This document shows, in pieces, positions 1-8,941 of a stretch of 64,000 nucleotides of DNA. The position numbers were made by a program, and so were the translations under genes. The stretch is taken from the NCBI RefSeq assembly GCF_000196115.1, contig NC_005027.1, positions 3,348,001 through 3,412,000 on the forward strand, given 5' to 3'. Source of the DNA: Rhodopirellula baltica SH 1. Its GTDB lineage: Bacteria; Planctomycetota; Planctomycetia; Pirellulales; Pirellulaceae. Numbering within the stretch: position 1 is the stretch's first letter; every line of letters begins with the position of its first letter. The notes beneath the pieces are model-generated. The model ran no database searches, had not been told where the DNA came from, and was given only the letters and a program-made list of their open reading frames with translations.

Positions 1-357
1 ATTGTGTGTCAACCGTCGACGCTGATTGATTTGCAAGACTTTCGACGATCCCTGCCGGTCTCGAATAAAACCCATGTTGTGGAAGTGCTCAACAAAGCAG
101 ACTTGCTGAGCGACAACGCCAAGTCGATCGCTAACGAAATTGAGCATCAAACCATCGCGAGTGAAGATGACGATCCCGGCGTCGGCAAACTAATGAAAAC
201 GCTCGCCGCACACCTGACCGCAACACTTCCCCCTCGTCATTCACCGGTTCCAATCTGCCAACGACAGCTCGAACTGACGAATCAACTTTGCCAGACAACG
301 TCATTGAAGAACGCGGCGACTATGTTGCGACAATTGCTAACCGGAGTGGCATCGTGA
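1..357 (+). CDS. MnmE/TrmE-like GTPase, C-terminal part (5' end outside window)
   Basis: The reading frame is open from the first base and ends at TGA 355-357, so only the last ~118 residues are seen. VLNKADLL is the G4 motif (NKxD) of a TrmE-family GTPase, and GVGKLMKTLAAHL resembles the end of the G domain. The remainder resembles the C-terminal helical region of MnmE (RQ..LE.....LRQLLTG). MnmE works with MnmG to modify U34 of certain tRNAs, and normally ends in a FCIGK motif whose Cys is catalytic. Here the protein ends LLTGVAS without that Cys, so it is either a shortened MnmE or a paralogue. The stop overlaps a GTG start of the next gene, suggesting co-translation. The family call is fairly safe, the exact function is not. 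Confidence 0.7.
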   Translation: MVCQPSTLIDLQDFRRSLPVSNKTHVVEVLNKADLLSDNAKSIANEIEHQTIASEDDDPGVGKLMKTLAAHLTATLPPRHSPVPICQRQLELTNQLCQTTSLKNAATMLRQLLTGVAS

Positions 358-1616
358 CCTCGTCATCGGTTGATTTGGAAGTCACGGACGAACTGCGTGA
401 GGCCATGCGAGATTGCATCGCCGGACGCCTGCATTCGCCGGTGATGCAAACACTGTCCAGTGGAACCAAGGCGATCCTAAAAGACATCGCGGGATTGCAA
501 ACCCGAGCGATCGCCACGCTTGGTCCACCTAAACGGGAAGGCGAATCATGGTGGGTGACTCGACGAGCGATCCAACAATCCACCACCCTGCGAGTCGCGG
601 ACTTCAAAGCAACCTGGTTTGGCGATCAGCCGGTTACGGACATTTGCTGTGGCATTGGTGGCGACCTGATCGCTTTGGCCCGTCGGGGCCCAGCCACCGG
701 GATCGACGCAAGCCAATCGGTTCTCTCGTTCACCGCCGCGAATTTGATCACGGCCGATGTCACCGCGAAGCTGCGTTGTTTGGATGTGATGCAATCGAAA
801 CCGGCTGAGGTTGCCGATGGCTCGAAATGGATTCACATCGATCCCGACCGAAGAGCCGACAATCAACGACACACTCAACCTGATGCTTGGCTGCCGAGTT
901 GGGAACGTACCAAGCAGTTGCTTGGTCAGGCCGAAGGTGGTTTGGTAAAGATGGCTCCCGCGACAACGCTTGATTCATCCGTCACACAGTCTTGTCACCT
1001 GATGTGGATCTCATCCGGGGGAAGCGTCCGTGAGCAAACCGCGATCTGGGGCAAACTTCCAACACCACCGAAAATTTCGAGCGATGAACAGGATTGGCAG
1101 GTCGGTGGACGATCCGCAGTCATTCTGAAGCATGACTCTGCTCATCGTTTCGGTTGCAGTTCGGACAACTGGACGGAGTCCGCACCATCCACATCTTCGG
1201 TCGAAAGCTGGATGATCGATCCGGATGGAGCCATTCGCGCAGCGGGACTGACGGACCATTTCGCTCGTCGTCATCACGCCAAAACGTTGGGCGGACCGTC
1301 CGGATTCTTGACCGCCGATTGGAATGAAACGGACGTCGAAAATCCGTCCTCACAAGCATCCATCCGTGAACTTGCCATGTTCGCGAAAATTCGCGATCGA
1401 CTTTCCTGTGACGATCGGGCGCTGCGACGATACTTTCGGAAAGCAAAGTCATATCCAGAAATCATCAAGGTTCGCGGAGTTGACATCGACCCAGCCAAGT
1501 TGGGAAAAAAGCTTCGCGAGTGCGGAGAGACTCCCCTGGCGTTGTGGATCGGCAGGAACGGTAAAAAAACCTACGCGGTTGTGACGAATTTGCCCCAGCA
1601 AGCCCCCACTTTCTAG
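354..1616 (+). CDS. Class I SAM-dependent methyltransferase with THUMP-like C-terminal domain
   Basis: Residues around VTDICCGIGGDLIALA form a Rossmann methyltransferase motif I, followed by an acidic loop (GIDAS) and IHIDPDRRA, a motif IV-like segment. The C-terminal ~80 residues (KVRGVDIDPAKLGKKL..., ending GRNGKKTYAVVTN) match what I know of the THUMP-like domain joined to such enzymes in planctomycetes and actinobacteria. The substrate is probably RNA, but this is inferred from the domain only. The GTG at 354 overlaps the upstream stop as GTGA, typical of translational coupling, and is preferred here; a TTG at 288 in the same frame would add 22 residues. Confidence 0.8.
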   Translation: MTSSSVDLEVTDELREAMRDCIAGRLHSPVMQTLSSGTKAILKDIAGLQTRAIATLGPPKREGESWWVTRRAIQQSTTLRVADFKATWFGDQPVTDICCGIGGDLIALARRGPATGIDASQSVLSFTAANLITADVTAKLRCLDVMQSKPAEVADGSKWIHIDPDRRADNQRHTQPDAWLPSWERTKQLLGQAEGGLVKMAPATTLDSSVTQSCHLMWISSGGSVREQTAIWGKLPTPPKISSDEQDWQVGGRSAVILKHDSAHRFGCSSDNWTESAPSTSSVESWMIDPDGAIRAAGLTDHFARRHHAKTLGGPSGFLTADWNETDVENPSSQASIRELAMFAKIRDRLSCDDRALRRYFRKAKSYPEIIKVRGVDIDPAKLGKKLRECGETPLALWIGRNGKKTYAVVTNLPQQAPTF

Positions 1617-1746
1617 CGGGAAGACTCGGCCCAAATTCCGTTGATCGGTCGTTCGCACGAGCAATCGGGTTTCAATTATAGTGGTGCGGTTGAGATCGAC
1701 TGATCTCGTCTCCTCTCTTCTTCTTCTCGATTCGGACCACGGTGTT

Positions 1747-2574
1747 ATGGGCGTTCGTTTTGCTTGCCATGCGTGTGGGAAGCGACTGAACATCAAGAAC
1801 GAACTCGCCGGACGTCAGGGTGTTTGCCCAGCGTGCTCGGTCCGCTTTCGCATTCCGACAGAAGACCGCCCGCAGTCAATTGCTATCGAAGAAGAATCAT
1901 CAGGCAGCCACCCGGCGGAGGTTTCGGACGAGCAAGATCCGACCGACGTGCTTGATTCATCGGACCAGACCCCCAGCGTCGATGTCGCTGACTCATCGTC
2001 TTCGGCCAGCACCTATGCGGCAACCGCGTCTGGTGGTTCGACGACCATCGAACGCCCCAAGGTCGAGAAGAACGCGAAACCCAAGTCGGAGAAACGACCG
2101 GCTGATCCAGCCACAGCTGAACCAACCAAGCCTGAAGAGATTCTCGGTGATTCAACTGCGGTTTGGTATGTCCGTCCGCCAAGCGGCGGCCAATACGGTC
2201 CCGCCGACGGTCCGACGATGAAACAATGGATCTCCGAAGGCCGCATTGCTGATTCGGCAATGTTGTGGCGAGATGGTTGGCCAGATTGGAAATCAGCCGG
2301 CGAAATCCTACGTCAGTTGAATCACAAAGGTCCGACGATCGCCGCTCAACCGGCACCCAAGCCCATTCTAGCGACACCCGGCAACGCACACCTCGTCGAT
2401 GGCAGATTGGTCGACGCCCCTGCTGATCGAGACAAAGTTGCGATCCTTCATCGAGGTGGCCCGCTCGAATCAAGCAAACGCAAGCGGTCTCGAAAACGGA
2501 TCGCCGCGACCGTTGCATTGATTTTGCTGCTGGTGGTTCTGGTTGCTGCTCTGGCGTACGTCATCACGCGCTGA
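1747..2574 (+). CDS. Zinc-ribbon / GYF_2 domain protein with C-terminal membrane anchor
   Basis: The N-terminus (FACHACGKRL...VCPACSVRF) carries two CxxC pairs, a small zinc ribbon often seen in planctomycete proteins. A low-complexity Ser/Glu/Pro/Lys linker follows. Then comes a GYF_2 domain of about 50 residues (WYVRPPSGGQYGP...GWPDWKSA), a module thought to bind proline-rich peptides. The last 22 residues form one hydrophobic helix ending in two or three polar residues, so the protein is probably tail-anchored with its domains in the cytoplasm. ATG 1747 was chosen because the ribbon starts right after it; a GTG at 1681 in frame would add a non-conserved leader. The partner is unknown. Confidence 0.75.
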   Translation: MGVRFACHACGKRLNIKNELAGRQGVCPACSVRFRIPTEDRPQSIAIEEESSGSHPAEVSDEQDPTDVLDSSDQTPSVDVADSSSSASTYAATASGGSTTIERPKVEKNAKPKSEKRPADPATAEPTKPEEILGDSTAVWYVRPPSGGQYGPADGPTMKQWISEGRIADSAMLWRDGWPDWKSAGEILRQLNHKGPTIAAQPAPKPILATPGNAHLVDGRLVDAPADRDKVAILHRGGPLESSKRKRSRKRIAATVALILLLVVLVAALAYVITR

Positions 2575-2625
2575 TGCGACAACCGGCTGATCGTTGCATC
2601 AGCCAACTCGTCCTGCACGACGACT

Positions 2626-4671
2626 TTAACCTGCTGCTGTAGCCAGACGTTTCGGACACGAGTGTGCCTGAACGTGCAGTTCTCGCAGCAACTCAATGTC
2701 ACTCAGCAAAGCTCGTCTCAGCTCCATCGGAATCTTGGACACATCAACGCCACGGGGTTCTTCCTTGCCAGTCTGCAAACGCTGACTCGCATTGCGAACC
2801 AAGTTCCGTTCGCTATCGGTCATCGGATGTTCCGCGTGACTGGCCCGCAGCACACCGTGATGCGTGTGGAAGTAAGTCGGACTATCAATCAATTGCTCCA
2901 ACATCGAAGACTTTGGCAAAACGGACCACTTTTGCTGCGATGCCAACATGGCATCTTCGTAGAGCTGATAGACCTCAGGAACGTTTGATTCTTGAGGAAT
3001 CAGCAGCAACCGCAGCTTTGCCAGTGTCTTGCCAATTTCACGGCTTGCCATCGCCATCGCGAGCGGCACCGCCAGGATGAGTCCCGTGGTGATCGGCAAG
3101 AACCACACCGCCCACGATTGAGCGAAGGTGAATACCGCCGCGGTGATCACCACACCGAGGACAGTCAAACCGCCGTAGTCGCGAATCGCCTGGAATACTG
3201 GAACACCGTGCTCACCACGTTGTTGTGACGACCATTTCACCATGCGACCACGCAGCGTCGAAACGACAAAACGAGTGTGCATGATGGCCATGATCGGCGA
3301 CAGCAAGATCGACAAAACGATCTCCAACAAAACGCTGATCATCATCGCAATCGCACCGCCAAACCGCACCGCCTGCCCCCGAACGACCACGTTGAAGTAA
3401 CCATAAAACTTCGGGATCAGCAGCATCGCCATCGCTGTGATGAACAACCCCAACTGCATTGCGGTCGGCGAAACAGCGTCCAATAGTTCGAGTTCGGTGG
3501 CACCTCGGTTTTCGAGTGCCCAACTGGCAACGCACAAACATGTGAACAAGATCCAGAGTGGCGAACTGGCATAGGCCAAGACACCACTAAAAAAGTGCAG
3601 ACGGCTAACCGGATGAAAGCCTTCACTGAGCAACAATCGACTGTGTTGCAAGTTACCTTGGCACCAACGTTGATCTCTTTGTGCGTAGTCAGTCAATGTT
3701 GTGGGACACTCCTCGTAACTTCCGCCGAGGTCGTTGGCCAAGCGGACCTTCCAGCCTCGACGAACCAGCAACGAGGCTTCGACAAAGTCATGCGACAAAA
3801 TCTCTCCGCCCAACGGAGCTTGTCCAGGCAGAACGGGTAGATCGCAGCAATCGCAAAACGCTTCGACACGAATGATCGCATTGTGACCCCAATAGTTTCC
3901 TTGTTCGGCCGCCCAAGCGTCGAAGCCTTCGCAGAATACGGGACCGTAGGCCGCAGCAGCAAACTGTTGCATGCGCGCGAACCACGACTGTCGACCGATG
4001 GGCGTTGGTGGAACTTGCAAAATGCCAAGCCGGTCATCGGCTCGCATCCGCCGAACCATCTCAATCATCGTGTCGGGTTCGAGCAGGCTGTCAGCATCCA
4101 AGACAATCATGAATGGATACGGATCGGACCAACGTCGACAGAAATCTGCAATGTTCCCAGCCTTGCGAGCCACGTTTTCCCGGCGATGCCGGTAATAAAC
4201 ATTGCACGAAGTTGAAACCTGCTCTTCCAGGCGATCCATCAGCTGAGACCAAGCCAGCTCTTCGGCGAGCCAAACCTCAGAATCATTTGTGTCACTGAGA
4301 ACGAAGAAATCGAATCGCTGATCCGGTCCCAAACTGCGGACCATCGCTTCCACTCTGGCGAAAACGTCGATGGGAGATTCGTTGTAGACCGGTACCAACA
4401 CCGCCGTCGGCGGGTCATCTCCCGTGGATGGTTCCGCTTCTGCTGTGGTCGGTCGTCGACGAAGTAAACGGACGAAGCCCAACGTTGCGACAACAAACGA
4501 AAAAGCAATCCATCCAAACAGCAAGGCGAACAACGGAACGCTCAACCATTCCAACCACCCGCGACCGTTGGCGGACATCGACACCACGTAAACGGACGTG
4601 CCGGCCATCGCGATCACCAATGTGATGACTGCGATCAACCAACGTGTTCGCTTGGTGCTTTTACTGACCAT
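2626..4671 (-). CDS. opgH: Glucans biosynthesis glucosyltransferase H (OpgH/MdoH family)
   Basis: This is an inner-membrane family 2 glycosyltransferase that polymerises glucose from UDP-glucose into the beta-1,2 backbone of periplasmic glucans. Two membrane helices (about residues 12-32 and 43-70) precede the catalytic domain. It shows VLVPVYNE (91-98), a DAD metal site (192-194), HDFVEA (294-299) and QRDQRW (331-336), in the order expected for OpgH. Several more hydrophobic segments follow between about 355 and 560. At 681 residues it is shorter than the roughly 850-residue E. coli protein, missing mostly N-terminal sequence. It is transcribed away from the GH144 and opgG genes, separated by one small coupled gene. 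The family assignment is strong. Confidence 0.9.
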   Translation of the reverse strand: MVSKSTKRTRWLIAVITLVIAMAGTSVYVVSMSANGRGWLEWLSVPLFALLFGWIAFSFVVATLGFVRLLRRRPTTAEAEPSTGDDPPTAVLVPVYNESPIDVFARVEAMVRSLGPDQRFDFFVLSDTNDSEVWLAEELAWSQLMDRLEEQVSTSCNVYYRHRRENVARKAGNIADFCRRWSDPYPFMIVLDADSLLEPDTMIEMVRRMRADDRLGILQVPPTPIGRQSWFARMQQFAAAAYGPVFCEGFDAWAAEQGNYWGHNAIIRVEAFCDCCDLPVLPGQAPLGGEILSHDFVEASLLVRRGWKVRLANDLGGSYEECPTTLTDYAQRDQRWCQGNLQHSRLLLSEGFHPVSRLHFFSGVLAYASSPLWILFTCLCVASWALENRGATELELLDAVSPTAMQLGLFITAMAMLLIPKFYGYFNVVVRGQAVRFGGAIAMMISVLLEIVLSILLSPIMAIMHTRFVVSTLRGRMVKWSSQQRGEHGVPVFQAIRDYGGLTVLGVVITAAVFTFAQSWAVWFLPITTGLILAVPLAMAMASREIGKTLAKLRLLLIPQESNVPEVYQLYEDAMLASQQKWSVLPKSSMLEQLIDSPTYFHTHHGVLRASHAEHPMTDSERNLVRNASQRLQTGKEEPRGVDVSKIPMELRRALLSDIELLRELHVQAHSCPKRLATAAG

Positions 4672-5122
4672 CGGTCATTGCCTCAGGCTGCGGCGATCGG
4701 CCCTTACCATCAACCAACCCAAACATCGCGAGGATAGGTTGTTGAATGTGACGCGATGCCATCTGCATCCACCACTGCGGCCGCAACGGGCCGATCAAAG
4801 GCGGGGTCTCGTTGTGACGCAATGTCCGAGCTCCAGATCGCGGAATCACTCGACGACGTTGGTTGCCTTCCACTTCGTTTTCGCTGGATTGAAAGAACAA
4901 CTCGTCCATCGCCGCTTCCAAAGTCACCTGCGGAAGACGTGGGTCATCAGTCTCGATCGGATCGTGCAGATCTTCGGTGCAACCCGCGTCAACTCGCAAA
5001 CGCTGTTTAGCGAGTCCGACAAAGTAGTGAGATTGGTCACGAACACTGTCGGGATGGTGGTGCCCGCAGCGATGCAAATAGTCCGCAATGACAGACAGAG
5101 AAAGGTCGTTGAGAGTGTTCAT
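4661..5122 (-). CDS. Hypothetical protein upstream of and overlapping opgH
   Basis: This 153-residue frame starts at ATG 5122-5120 and ends 11 bases inside opgH, so the two are probably translated together. I recognise no family. It has no signal peptide and no membrane segment. The N-terminal third (LSLSVIADYLHRCGHHHPD) is Cys/His-containing, and the middle is acidic (ETDDPRLPQVTLEAAMDELFF). A longer plus-strand frame overlaps it but has no family signature and runs through the opgH promoter side. The position suggests an accessory or regulatory role for glucan synthesis, which is inference only. No clear Shine-Dalgarno sequence is seen. Confidence 0.55.
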   Translation of the reverse strand: MNTLNDLSLSVIADYLHRCGHHHPDSVRDQSHYFVGLAKQRLRVDAGCTEDLHDPIETDDPRLPQVTLEAAMDELFFQSSENEVEGNQRRRVIPRSGARTLRHNETPPLIGPLRPQWWMQMASRHIQQPILAMFGLVDGKGRSPQPEAMTDGQ

Positions 5123-5693
5123 CGGAAGAGCCTGAAAAGAAAAGGGGCCAGTCGAATGAGTGGCGAGTGGGCTTCACGTGATGTCAAACCAAACGGTCAA
5201 AGCATCGACGTTCACCACCACCAGGGTTTATCAAATCCCGCGCCAGAAATTTCGGTCGCGCCCGCAAATTCCTCCGGAAATTAACTAAGGGAGTTTCGAC
5301 CGGCTCACTGGGCATGCTAAGCATCGCATCGCCTCCCTCATTGATATGAGAAAGCAGTGTGAATTTCTTGCGGGTCGATGGGGTGATGAATCCGCATGCA
5401 AATCGACGCCCGTTGAACGATTTGCTGCCAAAATTGGGTGCAGCTGGGCGAAAGTGGCGGGATCAACTCAGATTCTTGTTCTCAGCTTCAACGATGGCTG
5501 AAAATCGAATCCTGAGCTTGCAACAACGCCTAAGCAAAACTAACATCCCTAATCGACAAACAAAGCCGCCCATTGGCCCGTAGAAGAGTCTACCCCCGCC
5601 TTTTTAGCAGCTCGTCCTGATACGGAGTCTCTGCTGCGTTGTCGCAGCGATGGTCGACAACCTGCCAACACCCCGCCTATTGGATCCGTCAGC
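5123..5693. promoter_or_regulatory. Divergent intergenic region between the opgH unit and the GH144 gene
   Basis: This 571-base stretch must hold the promoters of both divergent halves of the glucan locus. The stretch around 5245-5285 is rich in AAATTT/GGAAATT-like words, but I can assign no specific operator or sigma site. A 74-codon plus-strand frame (5359-5583) lies within it but has no recognisable features and is not called. Confidence 0.35.
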
Positions 5694-7046
5694 ATGAAGC
5701 GACGATTGCTTCTTTCAGCCTTCGCTGCCGCGCCCTTGCTCGCTGCGCATCGTCTTCGTGGAGACGGAGACTTCTCAATGGTCTCCGCTGGTTCGCGGTC
5801 GACCATGGAAGATCTGATGATGAACGAGAACTCTTACCCATTCTTGGATGATTTGCGTCGTCGATGCTACCTGTATTTTGAGGAAGCCGCTGACCCGCAA
5901 ACCGGACTAATCGCTGACCGAGGCCACGCCGACGGAAGTTCGTTCAGCACGTATGCCAGTTCCGCTGCCTGCGGATTTGGTTTGGCTGCCCATGGAGTCG
6001 CTGCCAACAATGGCTGGATTTCGAAAGAAGAAGGTGCATCACGCGTTCGAAAGATGCTGGGCTTCCTGGTCAACGAAGCCCAACATGAACGCGGTTTGAT
6101 CTACCACTTCGTCGATCGCATTACCGGCCAGCGGGCCCTCGATAGCGAAGCGTCGACGATCGACACAGCTTTGTTGATCGCCGGTGCAATGCATGCGTCA
6201 CAAGTGTTCCAAGACGATCGCGAATTGGTTGAAATGGCCGACACGTTGTATGAACGTGTCGATTGGCGTTGGATGCTTGGCGACAACGGGTGTCTCCACA
6301 TGGGTTGGCAACCCGAAATCGGAAGACTCCCTTACCAATGGGATCGTTTCAGTGAACTGACGATTCTCGTGCTGCTCGCAATTGGTGCTCCTAGTTCTGC
6401 GATCCCACCGAGTTGTTGGAACGCGTGGCGGCGCGAGAACGTTTTGCATCATCAGGGTGAGTCGTTCGTCAGCTATCCGCCATTGTTCGTGCACCAATAT
6501 CCGCAGGCGTTCTTCGATTTCCGAGGTGTTGTTTCGTCTGATGGACGCAACTACTGGCGAAACTCTCAACTGGCCCACTTGGCTCAGATTGAATTTCAAC
6601 AATCGCTTGCTGATCAATCACCAAAACGATTCGGACACTATGGTGAAGATTTGTGGGGTCTGACCAGCAGTGACTCATCGAACGGCTACCGCGATTGGGG
6701 CGGGCCCTACGAAGACGGCCAAGCTCAACCCGATCGTGGTATCGATGGAACCGTCGTGCCGAGTGCGGCGGGTGGCGGATTGGCCATTGCCCCTGAGCAA
6801 ACGATGCGGACACTTCAGTACCAAAAAAACACATTTGGTGAATCGGTCTACGGACGCTATGGATTCGTCAACGCTTTCAATCCACGGCGTGGCTGGATTG
6901 GATCCGATGTGATCGGAATTGATACAGGCATCACCCTCCTGTCCGCATCCAACTTGTTGGAAGAGGGTGTCTGGCAGCCGTTCATGCAACACCCCGCCGC
7001 CAAGCGAGCCTTCCGTTTGGCCGGTTTCCAACCCTTGGCTGCTTAG
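5694..7046 (+). CDS. Secreted glucoamylase-like (GH144-type) beta-1,2-glucanase
   Basis: The first ~20 residues (MKRRLLLSAFAAAPLLAA) form an export signal with a twin-arginine look. The mature part begins FLDDLRRRCYLYFEEAADP and contains ASSAACGFGLAAHGVAA, WGLTSSDSSNGY and GFVNAFNPRRGWIGSDVIGIDTG. This is the pattern of the glycoamylase family (PF10091), which includes GH144 endo-beta-1,2-glucanases. The enzymes have an (alpha/alpha)6 fold and act on beta-1,2-glucans. Its place between opgH and opgG, with opgG downstream on the same strand, supports trimming or recycling of periplasmic glucan. The family is well supported; linkage specificity is inferred from neighbours. Confidence 0.82.
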   Translation: MKRRLLLSAFAAAPLLAAHRLRGDGDFSMVSAGSRSTMEDLMMNENSYPFLDDLRRRCYLYFEEAADPQTGLIADRGHADGSSFSTYASSAACGFGLAAHGVAANNGWISKEEGASRVRKMLGFLVNEAQHERGLIYHFVDRITGQRALDSEASTIDTALLIAGAMHASQVFQDDRELVEMADTLYERVDWRWMLGDNGCLHMGWQPEIGRLPYQWDRFSELTILVLLAIGAPSSAIPPSCWNAWRRENVLHHQGESFVSYPPLFVHQYPQAFFDFRGVVSSDGRNYWRNSQLAHLAQIEFQQSLADQSPKRFGHYGEDLWGLTSSDSSNGYRDWGGPYEDGQAQPDRGIDGTVVPSAAGGGLAIAPEQTMRTLQYQKNTFGESVYGRYGFVNAFNPRRGWIGSDVIGIDTGITLLSASNLLEEGVWQPFMQHPAAKRAFRLAGFQPLAA

Positions 7047-7183
7047 CAAGGGAACTGAGGCGTAGACGCAGGTTTCAAAGATTCACTTGGGCACGCTGAA
7101 TGCGTCTTGGGAGCTAAACTGCTTCGGTGACGCCTTAGCAGTGCGTCACTCCCATTCTGCATGAATTCAACGGGACCAAGTGT

Positions 7184-8905
7184 ATGTACTTCGACGCGTG
7201 TTTTGCGAGGCTCTTTTCTTTCTCCGGCCTCGCAGTTTCGGTCGCCCTTCTAATCACAACCACCACGGCCAACGCGGTGGATTTGATCGACGTACGCGAC
7301 TTTGAATCGCTCAGTCAGCTCGCGGCCGAGCGATCGCAACGGGAATATGAACCGGCCCCCGAATTGCCCGAGCCATTGGCATCATGGCAGTACGATGACT
7401 ACATGAAGGTGAAGTACCGCCCTGAACGTGCCACCTGGTTTGATCAAGGCTTGCCGTTTTGGTTGGAAACATTTCATCGCGGGTTCGTCCAAACGGACTT
7501 GGTCGAGCTGTTCACGCTCAATCCATCTCCCAGTGGCGATCCGATCAGCCAACGCATCGCCTTCAACACAAATGACTTTGTCTACGACGCACCGCTGAAT
7601 GCCGAAGAGATTCCCCCGGCGGGTCACGCCGGGTTCCGAATCGTGGGGCCGTTTCCCAACCGGCCGGATGCCCAAGAAATGCTGAGCTTCATCGGGTCCA
7701 GCTACTTTCGCGGAAGAAGCGGGGACACCATCTACGGTGCCTCGGCTCGTGGATTGGCAATCAACATTGCCATGATGCAAGAAGAGGAGTTCCCCGACTT
7801 CCGCGCGTTCTGGATCCAGATGCCGGCGGCGGATTCTGACCAGATCGCAATCCTGGCGTTCATGGACAGTCCCAGCTTGACCGGAGCGTATCGATTCCGA
7901 TTGGTACCTGGGAACGCGGTGACACGCGTGAAGGTGCAAGCTGATGTCTACTACCGAGATCGCCCAGAGAAGATTGCATTGGCCCCGCTGACGAGCATGT
8001 GGATGTGGGGTGACGGATTGAAGGGACCTCCCAAGGACAATCGCCCATCGGTTCACGACAGTGATGGATTGCTGATCCAAACCGGCCCCAACGAATGGCG
8101 TTGGAGAGCGTTTGCTCGCCAAAGTTACCCCTCGGTCACATCCACGGAAGTCGAATCGCTTCACGGATTTGGTTTGATCCAACGGAACCGAGCGTTCTAT
8201 CACTACGACGATCACAACGCACGTTACGACAAACGTCCCAGCGTTTGGATCAAACCAGACGCTCCATGGCCCGATGGACGAATCGAATTACTCGAATTGC
8301 CAGGCGCTCATGAAGGCATCGACAACCTGGCTGCGTATTGGCTGCCTCCCGAAGAAGAATCCGCACCCGATCAATCGGCCACCGAGACAGATCCTTCGGT
8401 CGAATCAGCCGCCAATCCTGGATCATCCGTTGCGGCGATCGATGCCGTTTCCGAGCCTGATGGTGCAACGGAACCGCCCCAACCCTCCCTTCAGTTCGCG
8501 TATGAAGTCAGCTTCTTCCCGGGCGATCCACCGGAACACAACGTGCTCGGCCGAGCAACCAACTTGAGCGTGACTCGACCCAAAAATGCCAACGAACCAA
8601 TTGAGATGGAAATCCGTTTGGCCGGTCCGGTTCTTCGAGGGCTGCCAGCTGAACACCCGCCTTCGATTCAGTCCAACGCGATCGCTGGTGAAATCTGCGA
8701 AGAAGAATTGGAACGCACCGACGAGGGCGATTGGATCCTGCATCTCGGCGTGACCCTCGCGGAGGACAACTCTGGTGAACGACCAGTCGAACTGTCCCTT
8801 CAGTTGATTAGTGAGGACCAACCGGTATCAGAAACGTTTGGTTACTTGCTGCCGCCTGCGGAACCAGAGTTTGTGTATCCCGCGGTCTACACGCGACAAG
8901 AATGA
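7184..8905 (+). CDS. opgG: Periplasmic glucan biosynthesis protein, OpgG/OpgD (MdoG) family
   Basis: After a signal peptide (about residues 1-31, ending TTANA) the protein starts with FESLSQLAAERSQREY, then SWQYDDYMKVKYRPERATW and GLPFWLETFHRGF. These are the characteristic N-terminal blocks of MdoG-family proteins. Later blocks (IGSSYFRGRSGDTIYGASARGLAI and SLHGFGLIQRNRAFYHYDD) are also typical. Family members shape the linear glucan backbone in the periplasm; E. coli OpgD has been shown to be a beta-1,2-glucanase (GH186). An acidic, Pro/Ser/Glu-rich insertion (about residues 388-425) is unusual compared with enterobacterial OpgG. It lies 137 bases after the GH144 gene on the same strand. 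OpgG and OpgD cannot be told apart here. Confidence 0.9.
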   Translation: MYFDACFARLFSFSGLAVSVALLITTTTANAVDLIDVRDFESLSQLAAERSQREYEPAPELPEPLASWQYDDYMKVKYRPERATWFDQGLPFWLETFHRGFVQTDLVELFTLNPSPSGDPISQRIAFNTNDFVYDAPLNAEEIPPAGHAGFRIVGPFPNRPDAQEMLSFIGSSYFRGRSGDTIYGASARGLAINIAMMQEEEFPDFRAFWIQMPAADSDQIAILAFMDSPSLTGAYRFRLVPGNAVTRVKVQADVYYRDRPEKIALAPLTSMWMWGDGLKGPPKDNRPSVHDSDGLLIQTGPNEWRWRAFARQSYPSVTSTEVESLHGFGLIQRNRAFYHYDDHNARYDKRPSVWIKPDAPWPDGRIELLELPGAHEGIDNLAAYWLPPEEESAPDQSATETDPSVESAANPGSSVAAIDAVSEPDGATEPPQPSLQFAYEVSFFPGDPPEHNVLGRATNLSVTRPKNANEPIEMEIRLAGPVLRGLPAEHPPSIQSNAIAGEICEEELERTDEGDWILHLGVTLAEDNSGERPVELSLQLISEDQPVSETFGYLLPPAEPEFVYPAVYTRQE

Positions 8906-8941
8906 TCTTGAGGACGAGCGTCGCGAATCGCTCCGTTTGGG

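Noticed and set aside
1883-2518. 211-codon minus-strand frame inside the GYF_2 gene
   Set aside because: Arg/Ser/Cys-rich shadow of a gene with a clear zinc ribbon and GYF_2 domain.
4598-5284. 228-codon plus-strand frame across the opgH start and the coupled small gene
   Set aside because: No recognisable domain, Arg/Ser/Thr-rich composition, and it overlaps the well-supported opgH start; the minus-strand frame fits coupling better.
5359-5583. 74-codon plus-strand frame in the opgH/GH144 divergent region
   Set aside because: No signal, domain or clear ribosome site; likely chance in promoter DNA.
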